From Hungatella hathewayi WAL-18680 (GTDB lineage Bacteria > Bacillota > Clostridia > Lachnospirales > Lachnospiraceae): a stretch of 64,000 nucleotides of DNA. This document shows, piece after piece, positions 17,260-25,998 of this stretch. How positions within the stretch are numbered: the first letter of the stretch is position 1; each line of letters starts with the position of its first letter. The stretch covers positions 385,798 through 449,797 of the forward strand of contig NZ_JH379029.1 in assembly GCF_000235505.1 (NCBI RefSeq). Reading direction: 5' to 3'. A program made the translations under genes and the position numbers. The notes beneath the pieces are model-generated. The model was not told where the DNA came from. It saw only the letters and a list, made by a program, of their open reading frames with translations, and searched no databases.

Positions 17260-18384
17260 CCCGCGGCAGTAAGTCTGAATCACCTCATAATTGTCATCCA
17301 GCACTACCATATCCGCGTCATAGCCAGCCACCAGTTTTCCCTTCCTGTCATCCACGCCCAGGCATCTGGCCGGGTTGATGGTACAGGAATTTAAGGCGGC
17401 GTCAAACGGCACCATAGCCTCCTCCACCAAAATCTTCAGTCCCCGGTTCATGTTCAGGGTGCTGCCGGCGATGGTGTTGGTTCCCTTTAAGTAGGCAAGG
17501 CCGCTCTCGCTGATTTCAATCGGATGGCCGCCCAACTCGTAGTTACCGCCTGGCGGGCAGTGTTTCGCGCGCAGGGAATCGCTGATCATAATGGTGAAGT
17601 CTTTCCCCTTGGCCTCGAAATAATTATTGAGCGCCGCCACATGAGAGTGACAGCCGTCACAGATAATCTCGCCGTAAATATCTCTCACACGGAACGCGGT
17701 CCCAACCAGTCCCGGGTTTCTGTGATGATATGGCGTCATACCGTTATACACGTGGGTCATAGAGGTTGCCCCGTTGGCAATCCCCAGCATGGCCTGCTCA
17801 AAGGTTGCGGAGGAATGGCCCATGCTGACCACAACACCGGTTTCCTTGCAGTGTTTGGTGAGGGCAAAGTCCCCGTCATGCTCCGGCGCCAGGGTGATAT
17901 ATTTGATTAATCCTTTCGCCGCCGTCTGATACATCTCAAACTGCTCCACCGTCGCCTGTGCAATGGCCTCCGGCGGCTGCGCCCCCTTGTAATCCATATC
18001 CAGGTACGGTCCCTCAAAGTGAATCCCCAGAATCTCAGCGCCCTCGTAACCTTCCTCCACAACCTTAGCCACGTTGGCCACAGCCTTGGAAAGCACGTCC
18101 GGCATCTGTGTCACCGTCGTCGGAAGAATTCCGGTCACGCCTTCCTCCGGAATCTTCGCCATCCAGTTCCGGAGCCCTTCGGGCTCCCCGTCATTGGTAT
18201 CATATCCATAAGCGCCATGGGTATGTACATCAATAAACCCAGGCACAATTCTCTTGTCACCGTAATCTTCATCTGCGTTCTTCGTCCCATAAGGATAGAC
18301 GGATGCGATTTTACCATCCACCACTTCCAGCTGAAGCGCCAGAAACTGACCCCCAAGCCAGACTTTCTCACTCTGTATTATCAT
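17245..18384 (-). CDS. nagA: N-acetylglucosamine-6-phosphate deacetylase
   Basis: The protein of about 380 residues is an amidohydrolase that removes acetate from GlcNAc 6-phosphate (or the GalNAc form) in the cytoplasm. DVHTHGAYG supplies the HxH motif, HFEGPYL the metal-binding Glu, VSMGHSSA and HVYNGM two more His, and IMISDS the catalytic Asp. The start at 18384 (MIIQSEKVWLGG) has aaggagaag ahead of it; a longer in-frame start is less likely. It has its own promoter and no nagB beside it. It lies just downstream of the glycan locus on the same strand, so amino sugars may be part of what that locus releases. Confidence 0.92.
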   Translation of the reverse strand: MIIQSEKVWLGGQFLALQLEVVDGKIASVYPYGTKNADEDYGDKRIVPGFIDVHTHGAYGYDTNDGEPEGLRNWMAKIPEEGVTGILPTTVTQMPDVLSKAVANVAKVVEEGYEGAEILGIHFEGPYLDMDYKGAQPPEAIAQATVEQFEMYQTAAKGLIKYITLAPEHDGDFALTKHCKETGVVVSMGHSSATFEQAMLGIANGATSMTHVYNGMTPYHHRNPGLVGTAFRVRDIYGEIICDGCHSHVAALNNYFEAKGKDFTIMISDSLRAKHCPPGGNYELGGHPIEISESGLAYLKGTNTIAGSTLNMNRGLKILVEEAMVPFDAALNSCTINPARCLGVDDRKGKLVAGYDADMVVLDDNYEVIQTYCRGKAML

Positions 18385-18446
18385 AATGCTTCTCCTTTCC
18401 AGACGGCACACGCCTCCATGAACTGCCGCAATGCCTGTCTAGTCAC

Positions 18447-18475
18447 AGTATACCCATTTCACAGAATAAATGCAA
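18447..18475 (-). promoter_or_regulatory. Promoter of nagA
   Basis: On the minus strand TTGCAT (18475-18470) and TATACT (18452-18447) are separated by 17 bases, about 60 bases before the nagA start. Confidence 0.65.
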
Positions 18476-18499
18476 GGAAAAGCCATTGTGAATTATCTC

Positions 18500-19351
18500 C
18501 TACCCTTTAATTCCCGACGTGGCAATTCCTTCCACCAGATATTTTTGCAGAAACAAAAAGATCAGAACCGCCGGCAGGATGGAAAGCGCGGCCATGGCGA
18601 ACATAGCGCCGTAATCGGAAGATGAACCCGGATCACTGAACAGCTTTAACGCCAGACTTACCGGATACTTCTCCGTGGAGTTGATATAGAGCAGGGAGCC
18701 AAGAAAATCATCCCATCTCCAAATGAAGGAGAAAATGCAGCCCGTAATCAGCGCCGGCTTCAACAGCGGGAGAATAATCCGCAAAAAAATCCCGTAATAG
18801 GAGCAGCCATCAATTTTTGCGGATTCATCCAGTTCCGTCGGGATTCCCTCAATGAAATTGGTCATCATATAGACGAAAAAGCCCTGCACTGCAAAGCAGT
18901 ATGGTACGATAAGCGGCAGATAGGTATTCACCCAATGAAGCTTCTGATACCACAGATATTGTGGTATCATGAGCACCTGGGCCGGCAGCATCATGGAAGC
19001 AAGCATGGCCGCAAACAGGAACTTTTTTCCCGGAAATTTGCATCTCGCAAACCCAAAAGCCACAATAGCGGAGGAACAAAGCGTTCCAACCGTCGCCAGC
19101 ACGGAGATGAACAGAGAGTTTTTAAAGAATACACTGAAACTTACCTTTGCAAATCCCTTCCAGCCGTTCACATAGTTTTCCAGTGTAAATGTCTCCGGAA
19201 TCAAGTTTGTCGCCGTTGTAAATATGGTCGACGTCTCTTTAAAGGAACTCATCACCATCCAGACCAGCGGGTATATCATAATCAGACTGATTCCACCCAC
19301 AATAACATGGTAGGCAACGGTTCCCAGTCTCCTTTTCGTATGCATTCCCAT
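18500..19351 (-). CDS. Carbohydrate ABC transporter permease (LplC/MalG type)
   Basis: The protein of about 283 residues has six hydrophobic segments and the EAA loop ESAKIDGCSYYGIFLRIILPLLKP. Its MIYPLVWMVMSSFKE start region and late WRWDDFLGSLLYINS segment are typical of LplC/YtcP proteins, which import pectin- or uronate-type oligosaccharides in Bacillus. The ATG at 19351 is nine bases after ggagg, and an in-frame GTG at 19357 is too close to it. It overlaps no ATPase gene. Confidence 0.9.
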   Translation of the reverse strand: MGMHTKRRLGTVAYHVIVGGISLIMIYPLVWMVMSSFKETSTIFTTATNLIPETFTLENYVNGWKGFAKVSFSVFFKNSLFISVLATVGTLCSSAIVAFGFARCKFPGKKFLFAAMLASMMLPAQVLMIPQYLWYQKLHWVNTYLPLIVPYCFAVQGFFVYMMTNFIEGIPTELDESAKIDGCSYYGIFLRIILPLLKPALITGCIFSFIWRWDDFLGSLLYINSTEKYPVSLALKLFSDPGSSSDYGAMFAMAALSILPAVLIFLFLQKYLVEGIATSGIKG

Positions 19352-19353
19352 AA

Positions 19354-20259
19354 TCACATACCTCCGTCATAAACCCAGAACCGTTTTGTCGCAAACAGAA
19401 ACCAGGTAATCAATGCGATGATAATCAGCATCACCCAGGCCAGGGCCGCGCCATATCCCGTTGAGCCGAACTCAAAGGACTGCTGATACATATAAACCGT
19501 GTAAAACAGAGTGGAATTCATCGGCTTCCCCTGGGTAATAATCAGACACTGGGTAAAAGCCAGAAAACCATTAATCATCTGAATAATCAAGTTAAAGTGA
19601 ATGTTGGGCGTCAGCAGCTTCAGCGTAATCTTCCAGAATTGCTGCCATCCGTTGGCGCCGTCCACTCTCGCCGCCTCGTAGAGACTGGTGGGAATCTGCT
19701 TCAATGCCGCCAGAAATATCAGCATGGAGGAGCCAAACTGCCAGACAGCCAGAATAATCAGCGTCCAGAGAGCCGTCTTCGTGCTGCCAAGCCACAGCAC
19801 CTCCTTGTCAATGATGCCCATGGACAGAAGCAGTCCGTTTATCAACCCATTGGAGGCAAACAACCGTTTCCACAGGATTGCCACCGCTACCGAGCCGCCA
19901 ATAATGGACGGCAGATAGTAAAGCGCCCGGTAAACCCCTGTCACCTTTGTGCTGCGAAACAGCATCAGAGCCACGACCAGGGCAAACACCAGCCTCAGCG
20001 GCACCGATATCAACGCAAATTTGAATGTTACTTTCAGCGTCTGGTAAAAAGTCTCATCCGCCAGCATCCGTTTTATATTCTTCCATCCGGTAAATCTGGC
20101 CGGCGATAAGATATCATAATCGCAAAATGCATAGTACAGCGAAATCGCCATAGGTACCAGCATAAACATAAGAAATCCTATGATAAATGGTGAGACACAT
20201 ATCAGACCTGCCATTTTTTCATTGTTCAGCCGCTGCCGCAATGTCAATCTATCCTTCAT
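19354..20259 (-). CDS. Sugar ABC transporter permease (LplB/MalF type)
   Basis: The 301-residue protein has six hydrophobic segments and an EAA loop EAARVDGANGWQQFWKITLKLLTPN. ICVSPFIIGFLMFMLVPMAISLYYAF at the N-terminus and the GGSVAVAILWKRLF segment fit the UgpA/LplB group. It pairs with the permease starting two bases after its stop. It follows the sulfatase gene in what looks like one transcript starting at the binding protein near 24034. Confidence 0.9.
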   Translation of the reverse strand: MKDRLTLRQRLNNEKMAGLICVSPFIIGFLMFMLVPMAISLYYAFCDYDILSPARFTGWKNIKRMLADETFYQTLKVTFKFALISVPLRLVFALVVALMLFRSTKVTGVYRALYYLPSIIGGSVAVAILWKRLFASNGLINGLLLSMGIIDKEVLWLGSTKTALWTLIILAVWQFGSSMLIFLAALKQIPTSLYEAARVDGANGWQQFWKITLKLLTPNIHFNLIIQMINGFLAFTQCLIITQGKPMNSTLFYTVYMYQQSFEFGSTGYGAALAWVMLIIIALITWFLFATKRFWVYDGGM

Positions 20260-20280
20260 ACTGCCTGTCTCCTCTATCTT

Positions 20281-21744
20281 TTATGGTAAATAATACAGAG
20301 CCTGCCCGTCGTAATGAAAGCCCCTTTTCTTTAACTCCTTCTCAAGCCACCCGCTTTGGTATAGTTCTTCCCTCAGCGTCCATTGTGCATGGAAGGCCTC
20401 CTGTGATATTTTATGTAAACTATTTTCATCGCCGAGAATATTCTGTAATTCCTCTATCTTTTTTCGTATTTCCGCATCGCTCTCCGCCTTCTCCGCCAAA
20501 TTATTCATTTCTTCCCCATCGTCTTCCATGGAAAACAGCATTTTCCCGTATCCATCGTAATACATCAGTTTCCACTGGTCCTTCATCACGGCATAGGTGC
20601 CGGTAATTCTGCCATTGGCGTGGGACTCTGAGACGACGTACCGTCCCTCTCCATCAGATATTCCCCGCACCAGAGGAATCAGGGAGTCTCCGTGAAAGCG
20701 GTCCTGTTTTTCAAAACCCAGGAATTCATTGATTGTTGGAAATACATCCAGCAAGGATACCGGCGCCTTTACCCGCCTTCCTGTTTCCTGGGCCATCCGC
20801 CCATTTGCAGTACCAGCGCCAGGCAGCTTCACAATCATGGGAACGCGGATGGAGTCTTCGTACATGGTTGACTTTTCCCAGGCACCGTGCGCCCGCAGCA
20901 TCTCCCCGTGGTCCGCGGAATAGATAATCAGTGTGTCCTGATACTGCCCAGTTTCTTTCAATGCCCGAATCACCGCGCCCACATTTTCATCGTGTTCCTC
21001 AACAATCGCGTGATAGGCGGCGTGGCAGTCTTTCAGATGTTCTTCATCGAGAATAAATCCGCAGGTATGGCGGCTTTGCTCCCGGTCTACGGGATTCAGC
21101 TCATACTCCGGCTGTCTGTATTTTGGCGACAGTTCTATCCGGTCTCTGTAATACCGGTACTTTTCCGGAAGCGGATGCCATGGGGAGTGGGGCTTACTAA
21201 AGTTGACATTTAATATCCACGGCCGGTCCTCCGGCATCTCCTCCCGGAACCACCGCCTCGTCTCCTCCACAATATTCTGCTCCAGATGCTCCCTTGTCTC
21301 CCGCAGAGAAACATCCCAGTTATTCACCATATGATACCTGGGCCTCAACAGAAGCGGTGCTTCCCGAAAAAGAGAGACCACATCGTAACTGGTCCTGTTG
21401 TCCGGTTCGTAAACGGAATCTACGCCGCAATCTGCCCCAGCCGTAAAGTCGAGTTTTCCGATGGTCGCCAGATGTACCCCCTTTTTCCTGAAATAATGGC
21501 CCCACCCGGGAATCTCATCCCCGTTGTAGGGAAAGCAATTATCCCAACAGCTATTCTCATGGACATATCTACCGCTGAACAGGCAGGCTCTGGCCGGAGC
21601 GCACATGGGACTTGGCGTGTACGCCCGTTCAAATACCGTCCCCTCCAGGGCCAGTTCATCCAGATTCGGCGTGCGGGTAATCCCACCATAGCAGCCGGTA
21701 AAACTGGCATTGTGCTGGTCCGCTAAGATAAATAATACATTCAA
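20281..21744 (-). CDS. Sulfatase, Cys-type (S1 family)
   Basis: The protein of about 487 residues opens NVLFILADQHN, the metal-binding start of type I sulfatases, and has the maturation motif Cys48-Ala-Pro-Ala-Arg52, where Cys is converted to formylglycine. YSADHGEML and the WEKSTMYEDSIRVPMIV stretch are further active-site parts. A TTG start at 21744 was preferred: it overlaps the upstream stop (TTGA), has ggagg at good distance, and gives the family N-terminus. An in-frame ATG at 21771 is the alternative. No signal peptide, so it desulfates imported oligosaccharides. No maturase gene is visible in the window. Confidence 0.9.
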   Translation of the reverse strand: MNVLFILADQHNASFTGCYGGITRTPNLDELALEGTVFERAYTPSPMCAPARACLFSGRYVHENSCWDNCFPYNGDEIPGWGHYFRKKGVHLATIGKLDFTAGADCGVDSVYEPDNRTSYDVVSLFREAPLLLRPRYHMVNNWDVSLRETREHLEQNIVEETRRWFREEMPEDRPWILNVNFSKPHSPWHPLPEKYRYYRDRIELSPKYRQPEYELNPVDREQSRHTCGFILDEEHLKDCHAAYHAIVEEHDENVGAVIRALKETGQYQDTLIIYSADHGEMLRAHGAWEKSTMYEDSIRVPMIVKLPGAGTANGRMAQETGRRVKAPVSLLDVFPTINEFLGFEKQDRFHGDSLIPLVRGISDGEGRYVVSESHANGRITGTYAVMKDQWKLMYYDGYGKMLFSMEDDGEEMNNLAEKAESDAEIRKKIEELQNILGDENSLHKISQEAFHAQWTLREELYQSGWLEKELKKRGFHYDGQALYYLP

Positions 21745-22550
21745 CGTCTGCCTTCCTCCATCTTCCCGCATTTTTCCAGTATCTCCTGTTGCAGCTTCGG
21801 AATCTCCTGGTCTTCCTGTACGGTTTTCACCGCCCGGGCAGCCGCCTTGATCATAATATCCAATGCGGCCTTCCCTTTCTCTTCGGTTGCAAGAGAAGGA
21901 GTACCCGTTACGCCTTCCGCCCAGTCCGCATTAAAATAATAGCCTGTATAGATACCTTTCAACCCATCCATTCTGCCCATCCGGTGTATGGGCTCCTCAA
22001 ATATCTGTCTGCTTAAATCCACACAGCCCGGCATAGCCGCCATGCAGACGCTCGTCTCCGTCTCACCGGCATGGCCATCCTTTGTCTCATAAATTTCATC
22101 CAGGGCCTGGTGTTCCTCCTCATTCAGAATCGAGTCGGTGTCCACGATATAAAGGCAGTAATTTCTCTTATAATCCAGCAGCGTTTTCTCCAAAAACTGC
22201 AGCCAGAAACGATTTCCCCCATGTCCGTTGATAATCATGATTTTCCGGAATCCGTTATAGGCAATCTGGTCCAGCAGCATCCGCAGGTGCGTCACCAGCA
22301 TCTCGGCAGGAAAATTGACCGCGCCCCGGTGCATGGCCGCCTCATGAATCTGTCCAAAATAGTAGGTCGGAAATACCACCGCCGGCGTCAGCCTGGCAGC
22401 TTCCACAGCGATCTTTTCCGCAATTCCCGCATCGCAGCCGTATGGGATATGTTCTCCATGACGCTCCAGAGAGCCCACCGGCAGAATGCAAATCTGCCCC
22501 TCCTCCAATGCCTGGTTAAACTCGTATGGGAGCATATTTTTCCATTCCAT
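21741..22550 (-). CDS. Creatininase-family amidohydrolase
   Basis: The protein of about 269 residues has the creatininase metal motifs: PVGSLERHGEHIPYGCD (Glu29, His31 and Asp40 region), INGHGGN with its His, and the GHAGETETS segment with the late Glu. The family hydrolyses cyclic amides or related bonds (creatinine, formamides of sugar or flavin precursors). The start at 22550 (MEWKNMLPYEF) follows aaggagaag. Translational coupling to the sulfatase and location between binding protein and permeases point to a role in processing the imported glycan, for example removing an acyl or amide group. The substrate is unknown. Confidence 0.85.
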   Translation of the reverse strand: MEWKNMLPYEFNQALEEGQICILPVGSLERHGEHIPYGCDAGIAEKIAVEAARLTPAVVFPTYYFGQIHEAAMHRGAVNFPAEMLVTHLRMLLDQIAYNGFRKIMIINGHGGNRFWLQFLEKTLLDYKRNYCLYIVDTDSILNEEEHQALDEIYETKDGHAGETETSVCMAAMPGCVDLSRQIFEEPIHRMGRMDGLKGIYTGYYFNADWAEGVTGTPSLATEEKGKAALDIMIKAAARAVKTVQEDQEIPKLQQEILEKCGKMEEGRR

Positions 22551-22571
22551 AGTCTTCTCCTTTCTCTTTGT

Positions 22572-22610
22572 GATAAAAGCTGTCGGTCCAAAGGACCTCC
22601 AGCTTTCATC
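22572..22610 (-). other. Intercistronic stem-loop after the binding-protein gene
   Basis: Arms gataaaagctg (22572-22582) and cagctttcatc (22600-22610), with an inner ggtcc/ggacc pair, form a long stem between the binding protein and the creatininase gene. There is no T run, so it may set relative expression rather than end transcription. Confidence 0.55.
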
Positions 22611-22657
22611 ACCGCGCATCCCGCGCGCCTCTGTTCATTTACACTATTTTTTCACCC

Positions 22658-24034
22658 TTATTTTGCAAGGATTGCATTTCCCTGGTTATAAAACTCTGAC
22701 GACGCTTCCGCTGAAGTCAGCTGGCCATACAATATCTTCTCCACCATGTCCTCCATCAGTGAGAATACCTCCGCAGCGCCGACCGGGGAACATGGACTCA
22801 TTGTGGAAGAATTTGGTGTCACCACTTCATTGATAAACTTAATTTCTTTCTGACTTTCCTCCGGTAACAATGGCGCAATCGCGTCCGCCACATTTACCGG
22901 CGCCGGAACACCACGCTCCGCAAGGAGAACGTTGTTACAGTCAATGTCATTAATCAGATAATTCAGGACTTTTACGGCTTCCTCCTTATTGGAAGAACCG
23001 GAGGCTACTGAGAAGAACATACTCGGGTGCAGATAATTAGCCTTTTGAGGGTCCTTAGCCGGCCACGTGGAATATTCCAGTTCCATCCCTTCCGGCGCCG
23101 CCTGCTGCATAGCAGTCAGCTGGTTGGACCAGTAGCATGCACACCAAGACTGTGTTGATGGAGAAGAGAAGTAAACCAACGGGCACTGCTCGACAGAGTT
23201 GACCGTCAATTCCGCATAGATACCGGCATCCAGCATCCATCCCTCTTTATATCCTGTCTCATAGATATCAAAAAACGGCTGGAATGCATCTTCCCCAGGG
23301 ACATCAAAGCCCCCATCCTTGAATATGTCCGAAAAGCCCTCACCTCTCATGATATACATGATACTTTCCACATTTCCGTAGCCAAAATCCGTCTTCACAC
23401 CTGATTTCTCATAAATCTCCCGGCTGACGTCCATAAACTCTTCGATGGTCATATTATTTTTAATCTCAATCCCCAGCTCATCCGTAAGCGTTTTATTATA
23501 AATCAACGCCGGGACATTAACGCCGGAGCAAATGGCATACAGCTTTCCATCAACAGTGCCAGAATCCAGAATTTTCTTATCAATTTCCGAGACATCCAGA
23601 AGTCCCTGTTCTACGTAAGGAGTTAAATCCTCCAACAGTCCATTTTCTACATACTGCTTCAGATAGAAGCTGTAATTCATCTGAAGTACGTCCGGCAGTG
23701 AATTGCCTGCCGCAGCTGTGGCCAGCTTTGTCCAGTAATCTGAATACTCTGCCGGCTGTGAATCGAAGGTTACACCCGGATTTGACTCAGCGTACATATC
23801 CAGGACTTCCTGAGTTCTGTCGTTTCTCACCTGATTGCCCCACCAGCCAATGACCAGATTCCTGGCTCCCTCAGTGTTTCCTTTCGTATCATTGTTACCT
23901 GTCTGTGATGCACTTGTGGTCTGTGTCTGCCCTGTCTCTCCCTCCGGCGCTTTCGTTGTGTTTCCACTGCCGCATCCGGCGAGACCGCATACAAGCGCCG
24001 TTGTTAACACCAGTGCCATTGCTTTTTTCTTCAT
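22658..24034 (-). CDS. Extracellular solute-binding lipoprotein (CUT1, first glycan locus)
   Basis: The 458-residue protein has a signal peptide with lipobox LAGC, a Thr/Gly/Asn-rich linker and a family 1 extracellular binding domain (LVIGWWGNQVRNDRTQEVLDMY, DVLQMNYSFYLKQYVENG, LYAICSGVNVPALIYN). It captures an oligosaccharide for the permeases at 18500-20259. It is the first gene of the minus transcript and is divergent from the YesM/YesN pair, whose regulator probably activates it through the direct repeats between the two. Confidence 0.9.
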   Translation of the reverse strand: MKKKAMALVLTTALVCGLAGCGSGNTTKAPEGETGQTQTTSASQTGNNDTKGNTEGARNLVIGWWGNQVRNDRTQEVLDMYAESNPGVTFDSQPAEYSDYWTKLATAAAGNSLPDVLQMNYSFYLKQYVENGLLEDLTPYVEQGLLDVSEIDKKILDSGTVDGKLYAICSGVNVPALIYNKTLTDELGIEIKNNMTIEEFMDVSREIYEKSGVKTDFGYGNVESIMYIMRGEGFSDIFKDGGFDVPGEDAFQPFFDIYETGYKEGWMLDAGIYAELTVNSVEQCPLVYFSSPSTQSWCACYWSNQLTAMQQAAPEGMELEYSTWPAKDPQKANYLHPSMFFSVASGSSNKEEAVKVLNYLINDIDCNNVLLAERGVPAPVNVADAIAPLLPEESQKEIKFINEVVTPNSSTMSPCSPVGAAEVFSLMEDMVEKILYGQLTSAEASSEFYNQGNAILAK

Positions 24035-24081
24035 AACATTTACCTCCTGTTTTTTGTCCTACTGTGTTATTTGATGGGTTT

Positions 24082-24150
24082 ATTATAGTGGACTGTCCCT
24101 CTAATTAAAATGGAAATAACCGGGTTCCCATGCAAAAAAACCGGGGTTCC
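24082..24150 (-). promoter_or_regulatory. Divergent control region with 21-base-spaced direct repeats
   Basis: On the minus strand TATAAT (24087-24082) is a -10 box without a recognisable -35 box. Just upstream, aaccgggttcc (24118-24128) and aaccggggttcc (24139-24150) begin exactly 21 bases apart, two helical turns. This is the usual layout of AraC-type activator sites next to a weak -35. A plus-strand TATAAT at 24186-24191 (TGC-extended) probably serves the yesM-like gene. Confidence 0.6.
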
Positions 24151-24228
24151 GCCGGCCGCTTCTATTCATGGGATTCTTTTTTTGCTATAATGTAGCTGTC
24201 ACTACATAACATCTTTGGAGATTCATTT

Positions 24229-25998
24229 ATGACAAAATTACTCAAAAAAATACCAGCCCGCTCTTCGCTGGAAAAGAAACTGGTGCTCATTGTGAGCATC
24301 ATTATTATCACAGTTATCAGCACATTCAGCCTGCTCAGTTTTCAGATTGTCAAGAGACGTTATGAGGCCATGCTTTACCGATCTATGGCCGCATCCTCGG
24401 CGCTGATTACCCATGAGCTTGTCAATAATCTAAATAATATGACACTGCTCTCCGATGTCCTGAGAGCTGACCCGACCATTCAGAAGCACTTAAATCTTAT
24501 TTATAATAGCGGTGATTTCCGGACGGAAAAGTCTTATGATAACTTATATCTTACCCAGCAGACCTATTTTCAGCGATATAAAAAAAGCTATCTGGCCTAC
24601 TCAGCCATCATCAACCGGGAATTTACTTCCTATACCTATGGATTCGGCTACACGAAGCTGTCCGACAACATGATTTCAGAAATTCAGGAGGCCGCCAGAG
24701 AAGGAAAAGGAGGCCCGGTCTGGTTTTCCAAATATGCGGGGGAAGATTATCTCTTCCTCGTCCGGCAAATCAAAAAAATTGAAAATCTGGATCTGGCAGA
24801 TATCGGAACGCTTGCCATAGCCGTTGACATGGATGCCCTGCTGGAAGAAATCACAAGAGAAAGCAGCAGCTTTCAAAGGATTGACTGGATATTCTACAAA
24901 GACAATCAATTGATCTATTCCTCACCTGAGCTTGAGAGTCTCCAGTTAGAATCACTCCCCAGCCTCCCCAATCCCTACGGCCCTGTCACCCTAAACGGGA
25001 AACGGTATTTCGTGCTGAGCGGCCATCTGCCGGCTCTGGGCTGGAGTTATTTTCAGCTTACCCCATACGATGAGATTGCAGAGTCCCAGAAAGCGCTTCT
25101 GCAATCGTATTCTATCATATTCCTAATCAGTATTCTATTAACTATTTTTCTGATTCACTTTTCAATCAGAAGAATCACGGCGGATATCGGAGTACTGTTC
25201 CGGAAGATGCAGTATTTCCGCGGTGACAATGCGGACACCATCACCGAACCCTACGACTATACGGGACGGACCGACGAAATCGGGCTCCTCCACCAGTATT
25301 TTGACAGCATGGCAAAAGAAATCGAGACTCTGATTAACAACGATTACAAGCTGAAAATTGAAATGAAAAACATGCAGTTAAAGTCCCTGGAAGCCCAGAT
25401 TAACCCACATTTTCTCTATAATACGCTGGAATCCATCAATTGGAGGGCAAAGGCGGCCGGGAATGTGGAGATATCCCAGATGGCGGAATCCCTGGGAACA
25501 CTGCTTCGTTCCACACTGAGCAACAAGGAATCTCTTGTTCCGTTAAAGGAGGAGCTGGCGCTGGTTCAATGCTATCTGACGATTCAGAAAATCCGGTATG
25601 AGGAGCGGCTCATCTACTCCTTCCATATAGATGATTCTCTCCTGTCGCTGCCGATTCCTCCTCTGAGCATTCAGCCTTTGGCGGAAAATGCCATCAAGTA
25701 TGGCCTGGAGGAAATGCTGGACGAATGCCATGTCTACATATCCGCCAAACGGACCCCCGAGAACCAGCTTCTGATTGAGGTGAAAAATAACGGCTCCGCT
25801 TTCGAAGATAATTTACTGGAAAAACTTCAGGCATCGGAGCGGGAAGCCCAGGGTCTTGGAATTGGTCTCATCAATATTAACCAGAGAATACGTCTGCTGT
25901 TCGGCCAGGAGTACGGTGTATTTCTTTCCAATGAAAATGATTTTGCCATTGCCGCCATGCTCATTCCAATTAACAGCGAAGGAGGTTCCTCATGCTAA
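24229..25998 (+). CDS. Sensor histidine kinase, YesM type
   Basis: The 589-residue membrane kinase has transmembrane segments at about 18-40 and 293-312 enclosing an extracellular sensor. A HAMP linker, the His_kinase domain with AQINPHFLYNTL (phospho-acceptor His394) and an ATPase domain (QPLAENAIKYGLEE N box, GLGIGLININQR G box) follow. It should sense an extracellular sugar or the loaded binding protein and phosphorylate the regulator encoded next, with which it overlaps by seven bases. The pair is divergent from the transporter operon it probably controls. Confidence 0.93.
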   Translation: MTKLLKKIPARSSLEKKLVLIVSIIIITVISTFSLLSFQIVKRRYEAMLYRSMAASSALITHELVNNLNNMTLLSDVLRADPTIQKHLNLIYNSGDFRTEKSYDNLYLTQQTYFQRYKKSYLAYSAIINREFTSYTYGFGYTKLSDNMISEIQEAAREGKGGPVWFSKYAGEDYLFLVRQIKKIENLDLADIGTLAIAVDMDALLEEITRESSSFQRIDWIFYKDNQLIYSSPELESLQLESLPSLPNPYGPVTLNGKRYFVLSGHLPALGWSYFQLTPYDEIAESQKALLQSYSIIFLISILLTIFLIHFSIRRITADIGVLFRKMQYFRGDNADTITEPYDYTGRTDEIGLLHQYFDSMAKEIETLINNDYKLKIEMKNMQLKSLEAQINPHFLYNTLESINWRAKAAGNVEISQMAESLGTLLRSTLSNKESLVPLKEELALVQCYLTIQKIRYEERLIYSFHIDDSLLSLPIPPLSIQPLAENAIKYGLEEMLDECHVYISAKRTPENQLLIEVKNNGSAFEDNLLEKLQASEREAQGLGIGLININQRIRLLFGQEYGVFLSNENDFAIAAMLIPINSEGGSSC

